Part shown: in pieces, positions 1-9,123 of the stretch | How the letters are laid out: every line of letters starts with the position of its first letter | How positions within the stretch are numbered: position 1 is the stretch's first letter | Source: Blastopirellula marina | Lineage (GTDB): Bacteria > Planctomycetota > Planctomycetia > Pirellulales > Pirellulaceae | Assembly: GCF_002967715.1 (NCBI RefSeq) | Contig: NZ_PUIA01000069.1 | Coordinates: 124,001 to 188,000, forward strand | DNA length: 64,000 nucleotides | Direction of reading: 5' to 3' | The notes under the pieces: generated by a model | What the model was told of the DNA's origin: nothing | Database searches by the model: none | Seen by the model: only the letters and a program-made list of their open reading frames with translations | Translations under genes and position numbers: made by a program

Positions 1-683
1 AGATCGAGGTATTCACCTTCGATTTCAATCTGAGTATTGATCGGCAGATTGCTCGGATCGCCCAGCAGACGACGCTGATGAGCAGGATTCTTGTGGAAGA
101 TGTCGTACGAAGCACCAACAATCTTGGAAACGGGAACCGGCAAGATGTGCTCGATGCTACGCAGCGTCTTTTCCGAAGCTGGGTTCATGTAGGTGATCGT
201 GCCATTCAGGTCGGCCAACAGGATGTTGATCGGGGCGTTTTCGACGATCGCCGTCTTTTCAGCAGCGGAAGCTTCCAGGCGACGCTTTTCGGTCACGACT
301 TCCCAGGTAACCATCGGGCCGAGGTATTCGCCCGCTTCGTCGTAGGTAGCCGAAACCAGCAAGTCGGCCGTTTGATCGCCGAGTTCGATGTTGGTTCGGA
401 CTGGGAGATTTTGAGGATTGCTAAGGATGCGGCGTTGGTAGGCCGGATCTTTGTGGAAGATATCGATCGACTGGCCGACAACGGCTTCCGGCTTACAGGG
501 AATATAAGCAGCCAGGGTACGTAGCGTATCCAAGCTGGCCGGATTAACGTAGGTGATCGTAAGGTTCTTATCGGCCATCATGATATTGATGGGCGAGTTT
601 TCGCTCATGGCTTTCGCTACCGAAAGCTCGTTGCGAAGGTTTTGTACGTTTGCGTTGGCCTGAGATGTTTTATTAGCGGTCAT
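1..683 (-). CDS. Tandem-PAS chemotaxis receptor/sensor, 3' end outside window
   Basis: This reading frame runs from an ATG at 683-681 to the window edge without a stop, so only the first 227 residues are visible. After a short polar N-terminus there are two successive PAS-like modules. Both carry the same signature: a 'NAPINI/NSPINI' segment, then 'LTITYVNPAS' or 'GTITYMNPAS', 'TLRTL/TLRSI', and 'DIFHK(D/N)PAHQRR', followed by 'NLPI/NLPV'. Such tandem PAS blocks are typical of planctomycete methyl-accepting chemotaxis proteins and PAS histidine kinases. The adjacent CheW and CheY genes favour a soluble chemoreceptor. The signalling domain lies outside the window, so receptor versus kinase cannot be settled. 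No membrane segment is visible in this part. Confidence 0.8.
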   Translation of the reverse strand, partial: MTANKTSQANANVQNLRNELSVAKAMSENSPINIMMADKNLTITYVNPASLDTLRTLAAYIPCKPEAVVGQSIDIFHKDPAYQRRILSNPQNLPVRTNIELGDQTADLLVSATYDEAGEYLGPMVTWEVVTEKRRLEASAAEKTAIVENAPINILLADLNGTITYMNPASEKTLRSIEHILPVPVSKIVGASYDIFHKNPAHQRRLLGDPSNLPINTQIEIEGEYLD

Positions 684-831
684 GGTTATATAGCTCGTTA
701 GTTCAATCGTCTTGTAAGTAAAACTGCCCCTCCGGTGAATTCCGCGCGCTCCTGCAAGGTCGGTTATCCGCTTCATCGGGGAAGCCGGACTTTCCTGTTG
801 ACATGGTTCCGAGACGCAACTCGGAGGCGGC

Positions 832-1356
832 TTAGCCGATTCGAGCTTCGATTTGCTCGACTTCCGATTTGCCCAGAATCTTGTCGATATCCAGCAAGAT
901 CAAAAGACGCTTGTCGAGTTTCACCAAACCGGTGAGATACTCACGCCCGAGACCAGCCACGGTCGGAGGTGGCGAGGAAATCTGATCCTTGGAGATACGC
1001 AGGACCTCGCTGACGGCGTCGACAATAATGCCGACCGTCTTGCCACCGACATTCATGACCATAATGCGGGTCTCGTCAGTGGACTCTTGTTCTTGAAGAC
1101 CAAACCGCAAACGCAAATCCACGATCGGAATGACCGTGTTGCGAAGATTGATCAGGCCTTTGATATAGATAGGGGTCTGAGGCACGCGGGTGATCTCACC
1201 CATCAGGATGATTTCCTGAACGCGGGTGATTTCGATTCCGTATTCCTCTTTGGCCAATTGAAAACTGACCAGTTGCATGGAATTGAGCCCTTCTCGACGC
1301 TGCGATTCGTGGCTCGAACGCTCTTCCGTCTTTAAATCTTCAGTAGTTACGGACAA
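832..1356 (-). CDS. cheW: CheW chemotaxis coupling protein
   Basis: A 174-residue protein with a single CheW-like domain from about residue 26 to the end. CheW couples chemoreceptors to the CheA kinase in the cytoplasmic array. Family features are visible: 'LVSFQLAKEEYGIEI' at the first strand, 'RVQEII', 'RVPQTPIYIKGLINLRNTVIPIVDLR' (split here by its motifs, the most conserved CheW stretch) and 'LVKLDKRLLILLDIDKIL' at the end. The first 25 residues are a charged extension. It lies 148 bases downstream of the PAS receptor start on the same strand, with CheY transcribed divergently upstream, consistent with one chemotaxis locus. No CheA is present in the window. Confidence 0.95.
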   Translation of the reverse strand: MSVTTEDLKTEERSSHESQRREGLNSMQLVSFQLAKEEYGIEITRVQEIILMGEITRVPQTPIYIKGLINLRNTVIPIVDLRLRFGLQEQESTDETRIMVMNVGGKTVGIIVDAVSEVLRISKDQISSPPPTVAGLGREYLTGLVKLDKRLLILLDIDKILGKSEVEQIEARIG

Positions 1357-1875
1357 AACTCTGTCTCCCGATCAGTGCTGGAACGAATTATCGATCCGCT
1401 GCCCCGAGATCCTCGGGCGGGACGGCCATGTCCGCGATTTGTTTTCCTTTACCATCGGATAAACGCTCTGTGCCAGGTGCATCCAGCCCACGCATGCCTG
1501 CGGCGTTCACGTATAAAGGTCGGTCAATAAAAACGAAAAAGTTTCGTCCGACTGCACATTTTCACTCATTGTTTGAGACCGCCCCTCTGACCTAGGCGAA
1601 ACAAACGGAACAACCCCACCTCATTTGGGGAATCCCTAGAGACACGCACCAACCCGCTGAAGTTGCCGACACGTTCTCAGGCGACTAATAACACTCAAAT
1701 CAGCAATGTCCGCTGGATTGCGGCTGGGCGCGAAAAGGGGAATTTTCTCACTTGCAATTTGACGGTCAGAGAGCGCGACCTATCGTTCGGTAGAAATTTT
1801 TAATTTCCCACAAGACCATTCTCCACCGGCCGACTCAGGCCGAGCGGGCAGGCTAAACACAGGAGCATTACAAAA
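1357..1875. other. Divergent intergenic region between cheW and cheY
   Basis: 519 bases separate the divergent cheW and cheY genes. No coding frame here looks like a protein. The stretch is A/T-richer around 1525-1570 and 1740-1800, and a sigma70-like element pair precedes cheY. Nothing else could be supported. Confidence 0.5.
1759..1786 (+). promoter_or_regulatory. Possible sigma70-type promoter for cheY
   Basis: TTGACG (1759-1764) and TATCGT (1781-1786) are separated by 16 bases, about 90 bases upstream of the cheY ATG. The -10 is imperfect, so this is only a candidate. Confidence 0.35.
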
Positions 1876-2238
1876 ATGTCCACACGCGTACTCGTTGCCG
1901 ACGACTCCAGCACTATGCGAAAGATCATTCTCCGTTCCCTTCAAGCAGTCGGTGTTCCAAACGCAGTTGAAGCCGCCGATGGAGAAGAAGCTGTTAAGCT
2001 CTTCAAGCCAGGCGAGTTCGACCTCGTTCTGACCGACTGGAACATGCCCGGCAAGAGCGGCCTGGAAGTGATTCAAGAGATTCGCAAGGTTGACGCCAAC
2101 GTGAAGATCATGATGGTCACCACCGAAGCGGAAAAGTCGCGTGTCATGGAAGCCATCCAGGCCGGTGTTTCCGACTACCTGGTCAAGCCATTCACCGCCG
2201 ATACGCTTCGCGAAAAGCTGGAAAAGCACGGCTGCTAA
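1876..2238 (+). CDS. cheY: CheY-type single-domain response regulator
   Basis: A 120-residue stand-alone receiver domain. The acidic pair D9-D10, phospho-acceptor D54 (in 'VLTDW'), the switch threonine in 'MMVTTEAEK' (T82/T83) and K104 in 'VKPF' are all present, so it should be phosphorylatable. The 'SSTMRKI' start, 'WNMPG' after the aspartate and 'AGVSDYLVKPF' are characteristic of CheY. It probably receives phosphate from a CheA kinase encoded elsewhere and signals to the flagellar motor or another output. It is followed by a strong rho-independent terminator, so it appears monocistronic. The divergent CheW supports a chemotaxis role. Confidence 0.95.
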   Translation: MSTRVLVADDSSTMRKIILRSLQAVGVPNAVEAADGEEAVKLFKPGEFDLVLTDWNMPGKSGLEVIQEIRKVDANVKIMMVTTEAEKSRVMEAIQAGVSDYLVKPFTADTLREKLEKHGC

Positions 2239-2275
2239 GTTCCGCGACTTGCAGAACGATATTCAAATCGAATGA

Positions 2276-2314
2276 GACGACAAAGCCCAAGACGGGCGAT
2301 GTCGTCTTTTTTTT
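2276..2314 (+). terminator. Rho-independent terminator after cheY
   Basis: GACGACA (2276-2282) pairs with TGTCGTC (2300-2306); inside it GCCC (2285-2288) pairs with GGGC (2294-2297). Eight T residues follow (2307-2314). Confidence 0.9.
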
Positions 2315-2338
2315 GCGCCAGAATCGAAGCGACCTCCG

Positions 2339-3478
2339 TTAGGGCTTCTTCGAGATGACGATCTTCTTCTCTTGAATCTCGTAAGTAAGATCGGTCCCTT
2401 CAAATACCGCATCCAGCAAGCCCTGCATGTTGGCAGTCTTCACACTGAAGGAGATTCGCTGCGTCAATGCTTGCTCCATGTCGTCGGGCACCTCAAACTC
2501 CATGCCCAGTTGCTGCTCGAGCGCGTTGAGAACCGGTCCCAGCGGAAGCTGCTCGACGTTGAGCGTATAGCGTTTCTCGCCTGGCGTGACTACGGTATTG
2601 CGCGCCGTTCCTCCGCGCAACAACTTAGCCACTTGGTCTTGAACTTGCTGCGGCCCAGTCACTGCCAGTTTCCGCTTACCGTCTGACTGGACCTTGGCCT
2701 CGGGAAACAGCTGAGTGATCTTTTCGATTGCTTCATCGTGGTTGCCAGCATAAGGATAGACACGCGTCAGCGAGAGTTCATCCGGAATGGGAATCAACTG
2801 AAGCTCGACACCGTCGTCGGTCTTGTTAAACCGGTACGACGCATGGTAGCCAGCCAGGACCAGGGAAAGGTATTCGGTCGTTTTCATCGGGGGAAAATCG
2901 ACCGCCGGCCATAGGTCGTGCTTGATGACGACATCCAGATTATTCCATCGCATGGCATGACTAGCGGCAACGTCGTTCAGAATCTCTTCAGGGGTCGAAA
3001 GCTTCGGCCAACCATACTTCTTCCGGTCGAGCAGTTTGACCGCTTCCGGGTATCCACTTGATTTCGCGAACTGTGCTTGAAGTTCGGCCACCGTTGGTAA
3101 GCGCCTGGCTGTCTCTTGCGGGCCAAGATAGATGACGTCGCCAACGCGAGCCATGCCAATCCCAAGCTGAGCAGCGATTCGCTGCAGCCCGAGTTCGAGC
3201 CGCTCGTCGGAAAACTTCATCTTGATGGGCTGATCAGGATCGACGCGCCGATCCAGGAATATGGCAACCCGCTGCGTTTGCGCCAGTCGCATCAGTCCAT
3301 CACGAAGAGGGACATCTTCCCAAGTTAAATCGAACGTCGATTGAAGCTGTTTCTCGAGATCTGCTTCGGTTCGCCAGTCGATAGCCTCTTGCGCTTGAGC
3401 CAGGCTTCCTAATAGCAAAAACTGGACTGTCAATACTCCCATGAGAAGCTGGGTAAGATTGCGCACTAACGATCGCAT
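2339..3478 (-). CDS. Exported STN/secretin-N-domain-like protein
   Basis: A 379-residue protein starting at ATG 3478 with a signal peptide (residues 1-29, hydrophobic 'LLMGVLTVQFLLLGSLAQA'). Several regions resemble the short alpha/beta modules (STN or N-domains) found at the N-termini of secretins and TonB-dependent transducers: 'FDLTWEDVPLRDGLMRLAQ' near 50-68, a segment around 225-290 with 'AVTGPQQVQDQVAKLL', and a C-terminal copy (about 305-378) with 'LPLGPVLNALEQQLGMEFEVP'. No secretin beta-barrel domain follows, so it cannot form the outer-membrane channel itself. It may be an accessory periplasmic protein. This architecture is common among planctomycete proteins of unknown function. 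It converges on cheY. Confidence 0.75.
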   Translation of the reverse strand: MRSLVRNLTQLLMGVLTVQFLLLGSLAQAQEAIDWRTEADLEKQLQSTFDLTWEDVPLRDGLMRLAQTQRVAIFLDRRVDPDQPIKMKFSDERLELGLQRIAAQLGIGMARVGDVIYLGPQETARRLPTVAELQAQFAKSSGYPEAVKLLDRKKYGWPKLSTPEEILNDVAASHAMRWNNLDVVIKHDLWPAVDFPPMKTTEYLSLVLAGYHASYRFNKTDDGVELQLIPIPDELSLTRVYPYAGNHDEAIEKITQLFPEAKVQSDGKRKLAVTGPQQVQDQVAKLLRGGTARNTVVTPGEKRYTLNVEQLPLGPVLNALEQQLGMEFEVPDDMEQALTQRISFSVKTANMQGLLDAVFEGTDLTYEIQEKKIVISKKP

Positions 3479-3598
3479 GGATTATTTGCTCCGGGGTTAC
3501 CGCGTGATTACACTCGGACATTGTTCAATGGATTGACCATAATGGATTTTCGATCTCAGGACGAGAGAAATACACTTTGATTGCCGTAAGGCCAACTT

Positions 3599-4261
3599 GT
3601 GAGCCACTCCCCCGAGCGTCATCCCGTACTGCTTTCGATCTTCCAGAAGTACCTTTCGGAAGAAAATACTGCGGCGTTTATTCATCGCGTGGCAGCGGTT
3701 TATACGTGCGGTACGCTGGAGCGTCTCTCTCAACACGGTACCGCTGAAGTACGCCGAGCGGCAGTGATGGCCTTGTGCTTTGTCAGCGATTATTCGTCGA
3801 ACCACACCGTCGGCATGGCCCTGAACGATGCCGACCGGGGGGTTCGCCTGATTGCCGAGAATGGCATTCGTTCTCTCTGGATTCGTGCCGGCACACAAAG
3901 CCAGCGGCATCGCTTACGCAAAGTGATGACGCAAATCCAAGGCAACTCATTGGATTCGGCCCTGCAGGAAGCCGACTCGCTGATCGTCGATGCCCCCTGG
4001 TACTCGGAAGCCTATAACCAACGCGGGCAGGTTTACTTCAAGCGGCAGAACTTCGAGCGTTCCCTGCGTGATAGTCACCAGGCGTTAGAAATTAATCCCT
4101 ATCATTTCCCCGCGGCTATCTCGATGGGGCAGTGCTACCTACGCCAGGGCGAAAACGTCATGGCGCTCGATAGCTTCCGCCGCGCCTTGCGACTGAATCC
4201 CAACCTCGAATCCATTCGCACGCAGATTAGCTACCTGGAGCGGCAACTCGAAGAGATGTAA
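3599..4261 (+). CDS. HEAT-repeat/TPR protein
   Basis: A 220-residue soluble protein with a GTG start at 3599; the next in-frame ATG would remove the first repeat. Residues about 15-110 form HEAT-like helical pairs ('AEVRRAAVMALCFV', 'DRGVRLIAENGIRSLW'). Residues about 117-215 form tetratricopeptide-like repeats ('AYNQRGQVYFKRQNFERSLRD', 'AAISMGQCYLRQGENVMALDS', ending in a charged helix). Such proteins are protein-interaction scaffolds. No signal peptide or catalytic motif is seen. It lies 47 bases upstream of glpD on the same strand, which may be co-transcription or coincidence; no glycerol-related role can be inferred. Confidence 0.8.
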   Translation: MSHSPERHPVLLSIFQKYLSEENTAAFIHRVAAVYTCGTLERLSQHGTAEVRRAAVMALCFVSDYSSNHTVGMALNDADRGVRLIAENGIRSLWIRAGTQSQRHRLRKVMTQIQGNSLDSALQEADSLIVDAPWYSEAYNQRGQVYFKRQNFERSLRDSHQALEINPYHFPAAISMGQCYLRQGENVMALDSFRRALRLNPNLESIRTQISYLERQLEEM

Positions 4262-4308
4262 GCTACGGGTGCTGGCCTTATCGTTTCGCCACAGCAAGGA
4301 CTGCGAGC

Positions 4309-5886
4309 ATGGCACAAAATCTCAACCCCGTTCTCATCCTGGGAGCCGGCATCAATGGTGCGGCTCTGGCGCGAGAACTCCTGCTTAATCATGTACCGGT
4401 TGTCCTGGTCGACCACGCCGACATTGCCTCAGGCACAACCAGTTGGTCTTCGCGCCTGATTCACGGTGGACTCAGGTATCTCGAGCACGGCGAGGCTTCC
4501 CTGGTTTACGAGTCGCTCGCCGAGCGGGAACGCTTTTTGAGCAATTCGCCCGAGCATGTCTCTCCGCTCGAATTGATGATTCCGGTCAAGTCGCAATTCG
4601 CAGGACTCATCTCATCGGCTGCGGGATTCTTCAATTTACCATTTCTGAAATCTACCAATCCGTCGCGTGGTTCCTGGGCCATCCGTAGCGGGCTCACCAT
4701 GTACGACTTTCTGGCCGGAAGCCAGAACCTGGGCTCGCACCGGCGCATGACCGAAAAGCAATGGAAGCCGATCGGTTTCGATGCCAGCTTTGTCGACGTA
4801 TTCAGTTACTACGATGGGCAGATCGAATTCCCCGAACTGTACGTCTCGACCCTGATTCACGATTGCCAGCTAATCGCCGATCAACACGGTATCCGCTTTA
4901 CGCTGCGCACTTATCGACGCCCCAAACTGAACGGCAAGCATTTCGAGTTCGAGAACCTTCTCGACTTCGACGCGGCGATCGATCCGCTGGAACCTTCGGC
5001 ACTTGTCAACGCTTCGGGTCCATCAGGGGATGAAACACTTCAGGAATTAGGCATTCGGTCCAATCGCCTCTTCGGCGGAACGCGTGGGTCACATTTGATC
5101 TCGCACAAACCGGCCCTGAAAGAAGCCCTGGGCCCGCGAGGCATCTACGCCGAGGCATTCGACGGCCGACCAGTCTTTATCTTACCGTGGAACGGTGGCG
5201 TATTGATCGGCACGACCGACATCCGACACGAAGGCGACCCTGAACAGGCAACCGCCAGCCAGGAAGAAATCGCCTACTTACTGAAGTGCGTTAATTCGGT
5301 ACTGCCAGGCGTCGAACTTAAGCACGAAGATCTTGCCCAGCATTACAGTGGCGTTCGTCCGCTTCCTTTTGTTCCCGAAGGTTCCACCGCTTCTATCCCG
5401 CGCGGCCATTGGCTGCACGAACACAGTTCCACGCCGTGGCCATGCTACACGATCGTCGGGGGCAAGCTGACTACGTGCCGTTCACTGGCCGAACACTCCG
5501 CGAAGACAATACTCAAACAACTTGGCCGCGAAGTCGTTGGCGATTCCAAAACTCGCAAGACGTACCAGGGAGATCCTCCCCAGTTCGAGCCAGGGCAGCG
5601 TGCTCGGTTTATCTTGCAGCACCTAACCGGCGTCGACCGTGGAGCCGATATCCAAACACTTGCCGCAGCGACGATTACTCAACTTCATGCGAAAACGCTG
5701 GCCGATGTTGTCGAACGCCGCTTGATGCTGGTTTTCGATCCTAGTCTTTCGCGTTCGCACCTGAGCGAGGTTGCCGATGCCCTGATTGCCGATGGCAAGC
5801 TCGCGATTGACACGAAACAGGAAGCACTGGACGCCTACACCCAAAGATTACAATCGCGTTTCGGAAAGCAGGTCCTTCCTGACTAA
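4309..5886 (+). CDS. glpD: Aerobic glycerol-3-phosphate dehydrogenase
   Basis: A 525-residue FAD-dependent enzyme that oxidises sn-glycerol 3-phosphate to dihydroxyacetone phosphate, passing electrons to the quinone pool at the membrane. The N-terminal dinucleotide-binding motif 'LILGAGINGAALAREL' and the family signature 'SSRLIHGGLRYLEHGE' are present, as is the second signature 'IVGGKLTTCRSLAE' near residue 385. The C-terminal helical domain (about 400-520) is complete. The start has a good ribosome site (AAGGA, 8 bases upstream). glpK follows 24 bases after the stop, so the two form a glycerol-utilisation operon. No glycerol facilitator or GlpR-type repressor is visible nearby. Confidence 0.95.
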   Translation: MAQNLNPVLILGAGINGAALARELLLNHVPVVLVDHADIASGTTSWSSRLIHGGLRYLEHGEASLVYESLAERERFLSNSPEHVSPLELMIPVKSQFAGLISSAAGFFNLPFLKSTNPSRGSWAIRSGLTMYDFLAGSQNLGSHRRMTEKQWKPIGFDASFVDVFSYYDGQIEFPELYVSTLIHDCQLIADQHGIRFTLRTYRRPKLNGKHFEFENLLDFDAAIDPLEPSALVNASGPSGDETLQELGIRSNRLFGGTRGSHLISHKPALKEALGPRGIYAEAFDGRPVFILPWNGGVLIGTTDIRHEGDPEQATASQEEIAYLLKCVNSVLPGVELKHEDLAQHYSGVRPLPFVPEGSTASIPRGHWLHEHSSTPWPCYTIVGGKLTTCRSLAEHSAKTILKQLGREVVGDSKTRKTYQGDPPQFEPGQRARFILQHLTGVDRGADIQTLAAATITQLHAKTLADVVERRLMLVFDPSLSRSHLSEVADALIADGKLAIDTKQEALDAYTQRLQSRFGKQVLPD

Positions 5887-5910
5887 ACGCCACTTGCAGG
5901 ACTTCTCACC

Positions 5911-7404
5911 ATGCCTCAGTACATACTAGCCATCGACCAAGGCACCACCTCCAGCCGCTCGCTCTTGTTCGATCACGATGCCCGGATTGTTTCGGTCGCC
6001 CAAGAAGAGTTCCGCCAGATCCTGCCGGCACCAGGGCAAGTCGAGCACGACCCAGAAGATATCTGGAACAGCCAACTGAACACCATTCATGGGGCACTGG
6101 GCAAAGTTGCCTTGGACGCAGTAGCAGCGATCGGCATCACCAATCAGCGAGAAACGACATTCGTTTGGGATAAACGAACTGGCAATCCGATTCACAACGC
6201 CATCGTCTGGCAAAGCCGTGTTTCGAGCTACCTTTGCGATCGACTGCGCAAAGAGGGGCTCGAAGAGACGATCCGCCAAAAAACAGGTCTGGTCCTCGAT
6301 GCCTATTTCTCCGCGACCAAACTAATGCACTTGCTGGAGACCATCGATGGGGCACGCCGGGCGGCAGAAGAAGGGCATCTCCTGTTCGGCACGGTCGACT
6401 GTTACCTGGTCTGGAAGCTAACCGGAGGCAAGCGGCACGTAACCGACGCGAGTAACGCATCGCGCACCATGATGCTGAACTTCGAAACGCTCGACTGGGA
6501 CGATGAACTTCTGGCCGCTTATAATATCCCTCGCGGTATGCTACCTGAGATCGTCGACTGCAGCGGCAAGTTTGCCGAAACGGATCCTGCGATATTCGGA
6601 GCATCGATTCCAATTGCCGGCATGGCCGGTGACCAACAGGCCGCTTCCTTCGGTCAGACCTGCTTTGATCAGGGGATGGTGAAAAACACCTACGGGACAG
6701 GGGCGTTCGCGCTGATGAATATCGGCGACAAGCCGGTCCTTTCTCAAAACAACCTACTGACCACCGTCGGTTGGAAGATTGGCGACCAGGTAAGCTATGC
6801 CCTCGAAGGCTCGATCTTCGTCGCCGGTGCGGTCGTGCAGTGGCTGCGTGATGGACTGGGTATCATCGAGTGTTCGTCCGAAGTGGAACCTTTGGCAGAT
6901 ACTGTTCCCGATAACGGCGGCGTTTATTTTGTACCTGCATTCGTAGGACTAGGGGCACCTTACTGGGACCCAAATGCCCGGGGAACGATTGTCGGCCTCA
7001 CGCGCGGAACGACGGGAGGCCACTTGGCCAGGGCAGCTCTCGAGTCGATGGCGTATCAAACACGCGACATGATCGAAGCCATGCAACGTGACGCAGGCGT
7101 TCCGCTGCAAGTCTTGCAGGTAGACGGCGGTGCCAGTGTGAACAATGCCTTGATGCAGTTTCAAACCGATCTACTGGGAACGACTGTCCGCCGTCCGAAA
7201 GTCAGCGAGACGACGGGCCTGGGGGCGGCATTCTTAGCGGGGCTCGCCGTGGGGTTCTGGGAATCGCAAGAAGAACTTCGCGGGCTCTGGAACCTGGACA
7301 AAGAATTCATGCCAGCAACCGATCGCAGCAAAATGGATCAGATGTATGCTCGCTGGAAAGAGGCCGTCGAGCGAAGCCGAAACTGGGAAAGAGCAGGGGA
7401 GTGA
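5911..7404 (+). CDS. glpK: Glycerol kinase
   Basis: A 497-residue FGGY-family sugar kinase that phosphorylates glycerol with ATP to give glycerol 3-phosphate, the substrate of the preceding GlpD. The phosphate-binding '[15 protein letters not shown]' at the N-terminus is the classical GlpK motif. '[26 protein letters not shown]' contains the glycerol-contacting R-E pair, and the second FGGY signature '[18 protein letters not shown]' lies near residue 365. Length matches the family (about 500). The stop codon overlaps the start of the downstream small membrane protein by one base, suggesting translational coupling. Confidence 0.97.
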   Translation: MPQYILAIDQGTTSSRSLLFDHDARIVSVAQEEFRQILPAPGQVEHDPEDIWNSQLNTIHGALGKVALDAVAAIGITNQRETTFVWDKRTGNPIHNAIVWQSRVSSYLCDRLRKEGLEETIRQKTGLVLDAYFSATKLMHLLETIDGARRAAEEGHLLFGTVDCYLVWKLTGGKRHVTDASNASRTMMLNFETLDWDDELLAAYNIPRGMLPEIVDCSGKFAETDPAIFGASIPIAGMAGDQQAASFGQTCFDQGMVKNTYGTGAFALMNIGDKPVLSQNNLLTTVGWKIGDQVSYALEGSIFVAGAVVQWLRDGLGIIECSSEVEPLADTVPDNGGVYFVPAFVGLGAPYWDPNARGTIVGLTRGTTGGHLARAALESMAYQTRDMIEAMQRDAGVPLQVLQVDGGASVNNALMQFQTDLLGTTVRRPKVSETTGLGAAFLAGLAVGFWESQEELRGLWNLDKEFMPATDRSKMDQMYARWKEAVERSRNWERAGE

Positions 7405-7622
7405 TGGAGCTAGGCGTGTTGATCATGACGATCTTTACCGGACTGTTGGGGATTGGCGGTATCTGGTCCGCCATTCAGGACACACCCGAGGTGTTTCAAT
7501 CTCGTAAAATCGCGTTTCTGGAAAAGCACATCGGTCGAATCGGTGCCCGTCTTTTCGTTGGCATTGGCGGTCTGCTATTGTTAATCTTAGCGATCAGCTT
7601 TGTTGCCCTTCCGCCTGAGTAA
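7404..7622 (+). CDS. Small two-helix membrane protein, unknown function
   Basis: A 72-residue protein with two predicted membrane segments ('VLIMTIFTGLLGIGGIW' and 'LFVGIGGLLLLILAISFVA') joined by a basic, polar loop. The ATG at 7404 overlaps the glpK stop (TGATG); a GTG one codon upstream is also possible. The tight coupling to glpK suggests co-expression with glycerol catabolism, but no recognised family or catalytic motif is visible. It is too small to be a glycerol channel. Confidence 0.75.
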   Translation: MELGVLIMTIFTGLLGIGGIWSAIQDTPEVFQSRKIAFLEKHIGRIGARLFVGIGGLLLLILAISFVALPPE

Positions 7623-7723
7623 CTAAAAGCGTTCAGACGTTGCTTCCCAGCAATTAGTACACACATGGACGTCGCGACTCCAAGACCTCAATCGCAGCGG
7701 GAAGCTGCTTAGACGGGTGCACG

Positions 7724-9037
7724 ATGATTTTCCCCTACAGCACTGACGCTCCCCTCTATCACCTGCCGATCGTGACCGTGTCGATGATTGTCATCAACAC
7801 GATCATCTTCTTCTCGTACCCACTTAAGTCTGAGTTCGACCTCTCGGACATCTCCGAGGATCAGTACGTCGAGTTCATGCAAGAAATGCGTGACGAGGGA
7901 GTGATAAGCGAAGAAGAATACCAGGAAGCCATGGAGGAAATGGGCGATGCTGACGAGGTAGAAGTCGAAACGGCACCAGCCGACGGCGACCTGCTCACGC
8001 TGCAATATGGCAGGGGCCTGCGTCCCTGGCAGTGGATCACCGGGCACTTTCTGCACGCTGACTTCATGCACCTGTTCGGCAATATGGTCTGGCTGTGGAC
8101 GTTTGGCCTGATCGTCGAGGGAAAGATTGGTTGGCAGAAATTCCTCGCGGTCTACTTCGGCATTGCCGTCGTGGAAGGCTTCATGGAACAAACGCTCATG
8201 CTGGGCATGGATCCTGAACCTTGGAACTGCTCGGTTGGGGCATCGTCGATTATCTTTGGAATCATGGCCATGGCCATGATCTGGGCTCCGGCGAATGATG
8301 TTCACTGTAACGTCCTTCTATACCCGACGGCGCTGTTTAGCGTTCCCGTTGCAGGCCTCGGCGGCTTCTACATGATGTACAGTGTGATCATCGCCGTCTT
8401 CTTCACCTTCAATGGCGAAGCGATCACACCAACCAGCGAGCTACTACATGCCCTGGGTGGAGTTGTTGGACTTGTCGTGGGTATAGGAATGCTGCGCTAC
8501 GGCATGGTCGATTGCGAGAACTGGGACCTCTTTTCAGTATGGGCGGGACGCAATCGCATGTCTCGCGAAGAGCTCGCGGAGTTGACGTCATCGTCGGCAG
8601 ACTACCAATCGATGGCGCAAACGCACTTGGAAAAGGGATTAGGTCAAATCCGGGCAATCTTAAAAGAGGAATCGTCTCCTCAATTAGCCTATCGCGCTCA
8701 CCTTAGCATGACGCAAAAGTACGAACGCTGGTATCTGCCGGACGCAGAGTTCCTGATGATCATCAAACAGCTTTGCGACCAGAAACTATGGGACGATGCA
8801 ACGCTGGCCATGGGGGAATACCTGAAAACGGCTCGCAGCAAACAGGATCAGGTACGCTTGAAACTATCGTCCGTCCTACTCGATCAACTGGGACGCCCGA
8901 GCCAATGCCTGTCGGTCCTCTCGAAAGTCACACAAAGCTCGCTAGGGGAACGAGAGAAAACGATCTATCGAAAGCTGGCCAGCAAAGCGAGTAAGCTCAA
9001 AGAAGAGGGTGCCATCGACACCCTGGAGGACTGGTAA
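7724..9037 (+). CDS. Rhomboid-family intramembrane serine protease (copy 1)
   Basis: A 437-residue integral membrane protein. Rhomboids cleave transmembrane substrates with a Ser-His dyad. The L1/TM2 motif 'HADFMHLFGN' gives H111, H116 and N120. The nucleophile motif is 'GASSIIFG' (S174; the usual GxSG has Ser in the last position) and the dyad histidine is H242 in 'LLHALGGVVG'. Two features are unusual. There is a strongly acidic insert between TM1 and TM2 (about residues 36-86). There is also a long soluble C-terminal helical region (about 275-437) with TPR-like character ending in 'DTLEDW'. A paralogue follows 86 bases downstream with the same layout. Confidence 0.88.
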   Translation: MIFPYSTDAPLYHLPIVTVSMIVINTIIFFSYPLKSEFDLSDISEDQYVEFMQEMRDEGVISEEEYQEAMEEMGDADEVEVETAPADGDLLTLQYGRGLRPWQWITGHFLHADFMHLFGNMVWLWTFGLIVEGKIGWQKFLAVYFGIAVVEGFMEQTLMLGMDPEPWNCSVGASSIIFGIMAMAMIWAPANDVHCNVLLYPTALFSVPVAGLGGFYMMYSVIIAVFFTFNGEAITPTSELLHALGGVVGLVVGIGMLRYGMVDCENWDLFSVWAGRNRMSREELAELTSSSADYQSMAQTHLEKGLGQIRAILKEESSPQLAYRAHLSMTQKYERWYLPDAEFLMIIKQLCDQKLWDDATLAMGEYLKTARSKQDQVRLKLSSVLLDQLGRPSQCLSVLSKVTQSSLGEREKTIYRKLASKASKLKEEGAIDTLEDW

Positions 9038-9123
9038 GAAGAATCTTTGTAGGGTTCCAATATTACGTGAAATGCGACGAATAAACGATAGCATCCATTC
9101 AGCGATCCTTGCATTTCGACACG

